Both the position numbers and the translations under genes were made by a program. Under the pieces are notes generated by a model. The model saw nothing but the letters and a program-made list of their open reading frames with translations. It was not told where the DNA came from and did no database searches. DNA of 7,688 nucleotides from Oscillospiraceae bacterium (lineage in GTDB: Bacteria > Bacillota_A > Clostridia > Oscillospirales > Oscillospiraceae), in the NCBI GenBank assembly GCA_017549325.1, contig JAFYVA010000138.1, forward strand, positions 1-7,688, written 5' to 3'. Shown here one piece after another: positions 4,956 to 7,688 of the stretch. Position 1 is the first letter of the stretch. Each line of letters begins with the position of its first letter.

Positions 4956-4962
4956 GTGAAAG
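4930..4962. promoter_or_regulatory. Operator-like inverted repeats over the yerC-like promoter
   Basis: CTTTCACA (4931-4938) and TGTGAAAG (4955-4962) are perfect 8-bp arms spanning the promoter from -35 to the predicted start. A second pair, ACTTTC (4930-4935) and GAAAGT (4942-4947), is nested inside. A repressor bound here would block polymerase. The first gene of the operon is itself a TrpR-type regulator, so autoregulation is the simplest guess. Confidence 0.5.
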
Positions 4963-5010
4963 CATCGATAAAGGCAACCCCAATCTGCACATTTACAGGA
5001 GGGACAGGAT

Positions 5011-5352
5011 ATGGCAATTCGCGCGGCAAAGTCCAAGATCGCCAAGAAGGAGAAGAGCGACCGGCTCTATAAGGCTATTTTGATGCTGGAGACGGAGGAG
5101 GAGTGCTACAACTTCTTCCAGGATCTGTGCACCATCCCCGAGCTGCGAAGCATGGAGCAGCGCTACGAGGTGGCCACGCTCCTCAACGACGGATTGATCT
5201 ATAACGATATCCTCGAGCGCACCGGAGCCTCCAGCGCCACCATCTCCCGCGTCAACCGCAGCCTGATCTACGGTGCCGGCGGCTATGAGAGCGTGCTGGA
5301 GAAGATGAAGGGCGCGGAGAGTGCGGCGGCAGAGGAGCAGGACGAGGCATGA
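5011..5352 (+). CDS. YerC/YecD-type TrpR-like DNA-binding protein
   Basis: A 113-residue member of the Trp repressor superfamily, the Gram-positive YerC/YecD group. An all-helical core covers about 17-100: a conserved ECYNFFQDLCTIPELRSMEQR segment (about 31-51), then the helix-turn-helix NDILERTGASSATISRVNRSL (65-85), which resembles TrpR's recognition region. The N-terminus is lysine-rich and the C-terminal tail after 100 is acidic and probably disordered. AGGAGG (4997-5002) lies 8 bases before the ATG. It is first in a four-gene operon and overlaps the methyltransferase gene by 4 bases (ATGA). Whether it binds tryptophan or any ligand is not known for this group; its targets may include the inverted repeats in its own promoter. 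Confidence 0.88.
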   Translation: MAIRAAKSKIAKKEKSDRLYKAILMLETEEECYNFFQDLCTIPELRSMEQRYEVATLLNDGLIYNDILERTGASSATISRVNRSLIYGAGGYESVLEKMKGAESAAAEEQDEA

Positions 5353-6086
5353 CGGCGTATGAGACTTTGGCCCGCCGCTACGATGCCCTGACCTATGACG
5401 TCGGGTATGAAAAGCGGGCCGACTTCATCGAGTGGCTCTTCGGGCGCAGCAAGATCCCCGTCAAGCAGGTGCTGGACTTGGCCTGCGGCACGGGCACGAT
5501 GACATGGCTCCTGACGGGCCGCGGCTATGAGATGATCGCTGTGGACGCCAGTGAGGAGATGCTGATGGAGGCCATGGGCAAGATGGGCTCCGTGGAGGGC
5601 ATCACGCCCCTGTTTTTGCAGCAGAAGATGCAGAAACTGGATCTCTACGGTACGGTGGATGCCGCCATCTGCTGTCTCGACAGCCTCAATTACCTCACCG
5701 ATCCCAAGGATGTACAGCGCACCTTTGAGCGGCTCAAGCTGTTCATCGCCCCCGGCGGCGTGCTGATCTTCGATATCAACACGGTGGAGAAGCTCTCGGC
5801 ACTGGACGGGCAGGTGTTTCTCGACGAGACGGAGGACACCTACTGCGTGTGGCGCACCAAGTATACCCGCGGTCTGTGTACCTATTATATGGATATCTTC
5901 CAGCGGCAGGGCAAGGCCTGGCACCGCTCGGAGGAGATCCACCGTGAGCGGGCCTACACCACGGAGGAACTGACGGAGTGGCTCCACGAGGCGGGCTTTA
6001 CCGATGTCCGTCTCCACGGCGACATGGTGCGCCGCAAGCCCCGCGAGGGGGAGCAGCGCATCTACATCAGTGCCATCAGAAAGTGA
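5349..6086 (+). CDS. Class I SAM-dependent methyltransferase (YqeM-like)
   Basis: A 245-residue soluble enzyme with a Rossmann-type SAM fold. Motif I is VLDLACGTGT (41-50); the acidic residue binding the SAM ribose is D66 in VDAS (65-68); motif IV is DAAICCLDSLNYL (104-116); and motif VI is PGGVLIFDIN (135-144). The N-terminus YETLARRYDALTYDVGYEKRA and the overall arrangement resemble the Firmicute YqeM group, whose methyl acceptor is not established. The C-terminal part (170-245) has a beta-rich insertion (YCVWRTKYTRGLCTYYMDIF, 165-184) typical of such enzymes and probably forming the acceptor site. The start is set by the ATGA overlap with the upstream gene, so the two are likely translated together. 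Substrate unknown: small molecule, RNA or protein are all possible. Confidence 0.87.
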   Translation: MTAYETLARRYDALTYDVGYEKRADFIEWLFGRSKIPVKQVLDLACGTGTMTWLLTGRGYEMIAVDASEEMLMEAMGKMGSVEGITPLFLQQKMQKLDLYGTVDAAICCLDSLNYLTDPKDVQRTFERLKLFIAPGGVLIFDINTVEKLSALDGQVFLDETEDTYCVWRTKYTRGLCTYYMDIFQRQGKAWHRSEEIHRERAYTTEELTEWLHEAGFTDVRLHGDMVRRKPREGEQRIYISAIRK

Positions 6087-6096
6087 GGAGCCACAG

Positions 6097-6405
6097 ATGT
6101 ATTACAGTAGTTTCTGGGGTTTTTGCGCCCTTGCCCTGTTGCTGGTGCTCCACGGCGGCTACCGCGTGTACAGTATGGGCATCAGGCGTGCGCTGCAAAG
6201 AGCGAAAAAGGGCAGCCGCGTGTTGCTGTTTGTGACGGCTGCGGTGGTTGCGGCAGCATTTGCAGCGGGTATCGTGATGATGCTGCTGCAAGTGGATGCC
6301 CCTGCCATCCACGGCATGGGCCTGATCGTGTTGCTGCTGGCCTTTGCCCTGAACGGCCTTTTGCGCCGTTGCGCCCAAGAGGCGGAAGAGAACGAAGAAG
6401 AATGA
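6097..6405 (+). CDS. Small hypothetical membrane protein, three predicted helices
   Basis: A 102-residue protein I do not recognise. Hydrophobic stretches at about 5-22, 42-64 and 72-89 predict three membrane helices. The loop between the first and second is strongly basic (RRALQRAKKGSR, 30-41), so it should face the cytoplasm. The C-terminus is acidic (EAEENEEE, 95-102). By the positive-inside rule the N-terminus would be outside and the tail outside or, if RR (90-91) dominates, inside; the topology is not settled. GAGGAG (6085-6090) is 6 bases before the ATG at 6097, which makes this start better than the upstream in-frame ATG at 6004 inside the methyltransferase gene. It is 10 bases after that gene and 12 before hslO, so it belongs to the same operon. 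Confidence 0.75.
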   Translation: MYYSSFWGFCALALLLVLHGGYRVYSMGIRRALQRAKKGSRVLLFVTAAVVAAAFAAGIVMMLLQVDAPAIHGMGLIVLLLAFALNGLLRRCAQEAEENEEE

Positions 6406-6417
6406 GGAAAACTATCC

Positions 6418-7296
6418 ATGAGTGATCGTATTGTAAGAGCCATTTCCAGCGACGGCCTCGTGCAGGCTGCCGCCATTTGCAGCCGTGATATGGTGGAGCG
6501 GGCGCGCCGGATCCACCACTGCTCCCCTGTGGCCACGGCGGCTTTGGGCCGCGCCCTGTCGGCGGCCAGCTTGATGGGCAATGCCCTGAAGGGGCAGGGG
6601 GCCAGTGTGACGCTGCAGTTCAAGGGCGGCGGCCCGCTGGGTACCGTGCTGGTGGTGTCCGATGCCGAGGGCAACGCCCGCGGCTACGCCGTCAATCCCC
6701 AGACCGACCTGCCCCTGCGCCCCGACGGGAAGCTGGATGTGGGCAGCGCCGTGGGCAGCGAGGGCACGCTGACCGTCATCAAGGATCTCAATATGCGCGA
6801 GCCCTATGTGGGTACGGTGGACCTTCTCGGCGGTGAGATCGCCGAGGATGTGGCGGCCTACTTCGTGGAGTCTGAGCAGATCCCCACGGCCTGTGGCCTC
6901 GGCGTACTGGTGGACCGCGACCGCACCGTCAAGGCGGCGGGCGGCTACATCATCCAGCTGCTGCCCGGTGCCACCGAGGACACCATCGTCAAGGTAGAGG
7001 GCGGCATTATGGCCGCCGGCAGCGTCAGCTCCTTCCTGGAGAAGGATGACGATCCCGAGCATCTGCTGCGCCACGTGATGTCCGACTTTGATATCAAGGT
7101 CTTTGACGCCACCGATGTGGAGTACCGCTGCTACTGCTCCCGTCAGCGCGTGGAGAAGGCGCTGGTGGCGCTGGGCCGCGAGGAGTTGGAGAAGATCATC
7201 GCCGAGCAGGGCGGCTGCGAGATGACCTGCCAGTTCTGCGATGTGGTGTATCAGTTCAACGCCGACGACCTGCGCAAGATCATCGAGAATTTGTAA
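6418..7296 (+). CDS. hslO: Hsp33 redox-regulated molecular chaperone
   Basis: A 292-residue cytoplasmic holdase that is inactive while reduced and zinc-bound, and activated by oxidative unfolding. The N-terminal Hsp33 domain is recognised by VERARRIHHCSPVATAALGR (26-45), QFKGGGPLGT (67-76), the GYAVNPQ region (89-95), DLNMREPYVGTVDLLGGEIAED (about 123-144) and PTACGLGVLVDRD (156-168). The C-terminal redox switch has the four zinc-binding cysteines CYC (C238, C240) and CQFC (C271, C274) in the family's CxC and CxxC spacing; C267 is an extra nearby cysteine. The length is the family norm and all key residues are present, so the protein should work. AGGA (6405-6408), which overlaps the previous stop codon, is 9 bases from the ATG. 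It is last in the operon and is followed by a strong terminator. Confidence 0.97.
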   Translation: MSDRIVRAISSDGLVQAAAICSRDMVERARRIHHCSPVATAALGRALSAASLMGNALKGQGASVTLQFKGGGPLGTVLVVSDAEGNARGYAVNPQTDLPLRPDGKLDVGSAVGSEGTLTVIKDLNMREPYVGTVDLLGGEIAEDVAAYFVESEQIPTACGLGVLVDRDRTVKAAGGYIIQLLPGATEDTIVKVEGGIMAAGSVSSFLEKDDDPEHLLRHVMSDFDIKVFDATDVEYRCYCSRQRVEKALVALGREELEKIIAEQGGCEMTCQFCDVVYQFNADDLRKIIENL

Positions 7297-7303
7297 GAAT
7301 GAG

Positions 7304-7331
7304 AAAACCCACCCCGCCGGGGTGGGTTTTT
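7304..7331 (+). terminator. Intrinsic terminator after hslO
   Basis: AAAACCCACCCC (7304-7315) and GGGGTGGGTTTT (7319-7330) form a perfect 12-bp stem with loop GCC and a run of five T. It begins 7 bases after the hslO stop codon and closes the four-gene operon. Confidence 0.92.
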
Positions 7332-7335
7332 GAAT

Positions 7336-7409
7336 AAACCCGCCGCAGGCGGGCAGGTTGCTTGCAAACGGAAACTCCAAAAAAGAAATCCCCATCCATT
7401 CGGATGGGG
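7336..7409 (+). repeat. 74-bp composite repeat, copy 1
   Basis: Identical to 7615-7688 except at two bases (7357 and 7370). It contains three inverted repeats in a row: CCCGCC-gca-GGCGGG (7339-7353); CAGGTTGC-tt-GCAAACGG (7354-7371), imperfect in this copy; and the left arm of the long hairpin starting at 7375. The identity may extend past 7409, but the window ends at that point of copy 2. Confidence 0.9.
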
Positions 7410-7423
7410 ATTCTTTTTTGGAG
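7375..7423. repeat. Long hairpin, 22-bp stem, inside the composite repeat
   Basis: The left arm at 7375-7397 pairs with the right arm at 7402-7423 over 22 bp, with a single bulged A in the left arm and loop ATTC. An A6 run in the left arm and a T6 run in the right arm give it a terminator look on both strands, though the T-run is inside the stem and followed by GGAG. The left half recurs at 7654-7676 in copy 2. Confidence 0.8.
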
Positions 7424-7460
7424 CGGGCGACGAGGCTCGCCCGACCGCGCTCTCGCGCGG
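7424..7460. repeat. Two GC-rich hairpins in the repeat spacer
   Basis: CGGGCGA (7424-7430) pairs with TCGCCCG (7437-7443), loop CGAGGC. CCGCGC (7445-7450) pairs with GCGCGG (7455-7460), loop TCTC. They follow the long hairpin almost without a gap, which continues the mosaic of stems. Confidence 0.65.
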
Positions 7461-7479
7461 CGGCACGCACGCGGGCACC

Positions 7480-7503
7480 AAAACAGTCCACCGGACTGTT
7501 TTT
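7480..7503 (+). terminator. Terminator-like hairpin within the repeat region
   Basis: AAAACAGTCC (7480-7489) and GGACTGTTTT (7493-7502) form a 10-bp stem with loop ACC and a T5 run. With the matching A4 run it could end transcription on either strand. No gene lies close enough to own it, so it is probably a module of the repeat. Confidence 0.5.
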
Positions 7504-7576
7504 CTCGCTTCGCTCGGGCCCTGTTCGAGCCTCTGCCTGTAATCGTGTTTTCCTTGAGGTGATACAAGGGGGGTGT

Positions 7577-7604
7577 GTGAGGGGGGACAAAGTCCACCCC
7601 TCAC
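7577..7604. repeat. Hairpin just upstream of repeat copy 2
   Basis: GTGAGGGG (7577-7584) pairs with CCCCTCAC (7597-7604), and GGAC (7585-7588) with GTCC (7592-7595), loop AAA, with one bulged A at 7596. It ends 10 bases before copy 2 of the 74-bp repeat. Confidence 0.6.
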
Positions 7605-7614
7605 CTGTAAAATA

Positions 7615-7688
7615 AAACCCGCCGCAGGCGGGCAGTTTGCTTGCAAACTGAAACTCCAAAAAAGAAATCCCCATCCATTCGGATGGGG
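7615..7688 (+). repeat. 74-bp composite repeat, copy 2 (cut by window edge)
   Basis: Direct copy of 7336-7409, shifted by exactly 279 bp. Here the middle inverted repeat CAGTTTGC-tt-GCAAACTG (7633-7650) is perfect, so both differences from copy 1 break pairs in copy 1 only. Copy 2 therefore looks nearer the original form. The window ends inside the long hairpin. The interval 7297-7688 holds no convincing gene; the open frames there come from GC-rich hairpins. Confidence 0.88.

Noticed and set aside
6004..6096. Upstream start for the small membrane protein
   Set aside because: It lies within the methyltransferase gene without a ribosome site, while the ATG at 6097 has GAGGAG at 6 bases and begins a hydrophobic helix.
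6412..7674. Open frame of 420 codons on the minus strand
   Set aside because: It is antisense to hslO and continues through the hairpin mosaic; composition is that of a shadow frame and hslO on the other strand is unambiguous.
7336..7688. CRISPR array
   Set aside because: Only two copies of a 74-bp repeat with a 205-bp hairpin-filled spacer; no short regular repeat-spacer pattern and no cas genes.

Overview
The window looks like a chromosomal segment of a GC-rich, anaerobic Clostridia-type Firmicute, probably an Oscillospiraceae-like gut bacterium. This rests on clear sigma-A promoters with 17-18 bp spacers, strong AGGAGG-type ribosome binding sites, a YerC/TrpR-like regulator, an Hsp33 gene, and the repeat-rich, hairpin-dense tail. 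The assignment is inference; no rRNA or other taxonomic marker is present.

Layout. (1) Positions 1-2099, minus strand: a polar amino acid ABC importer operon in the order solute-binding lipoprotein, permease, ATPase. The ATPase runs off the left edge. A hairpin separates the first two genes, and the last two overlap by 11 bases. Upstream (2182-2258) are a sigma-A promoter, a close match to the ArgR/AhrC ARG box, and a palindrome at the expected transcription start. (2) Positions 2412-3321, plus strand: a divergent AraC-family regulator with its own promoter. (3) Positions 3443-4839, plus strand: a DAACS-family (GltP/DctA-like) cation symporter with its own promoter and a strong terminator. 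The same spaced TTGCA motif lies at the regulator's promoter and just upstream of the symporter's -35 box, so the regulator probably controls both itself and the symporter. (4) Positions 4927-7331, plus strand: a compact four-gene operon (YerC/TrpR-like regulator, class I methyltransferase, small three-helix membrane protein, Hsp33 chaperone). It has an operator-like inverted repeat over its promoter and a strong terminator. (5) Positions 7336-7688: a non-coding mosaic of hairpins bounded by two direct copies of a 74-bp repeat 279 bp apart; the second copy is cut by the window edge.

Functionally, the left two thirds is about nutrient uptake: an amino acid ABC importer possibly under arginine control, and a secondary symporter apparently run by its neighbouring AraC regulator. 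The symporter lacks the arginine that binds the substrate side-chain carboxylate in aspartate/glutamate transporters, so its substrate is probably not an acidic amino acid. The right third joins regulation, methylation and redox protein quality control. I see no defence system, CRISPR array, transposase, phage gene or RNA gene. The most interesting items are the regulatory wiring, the symporter's altered binding site and the mosaic repeat.
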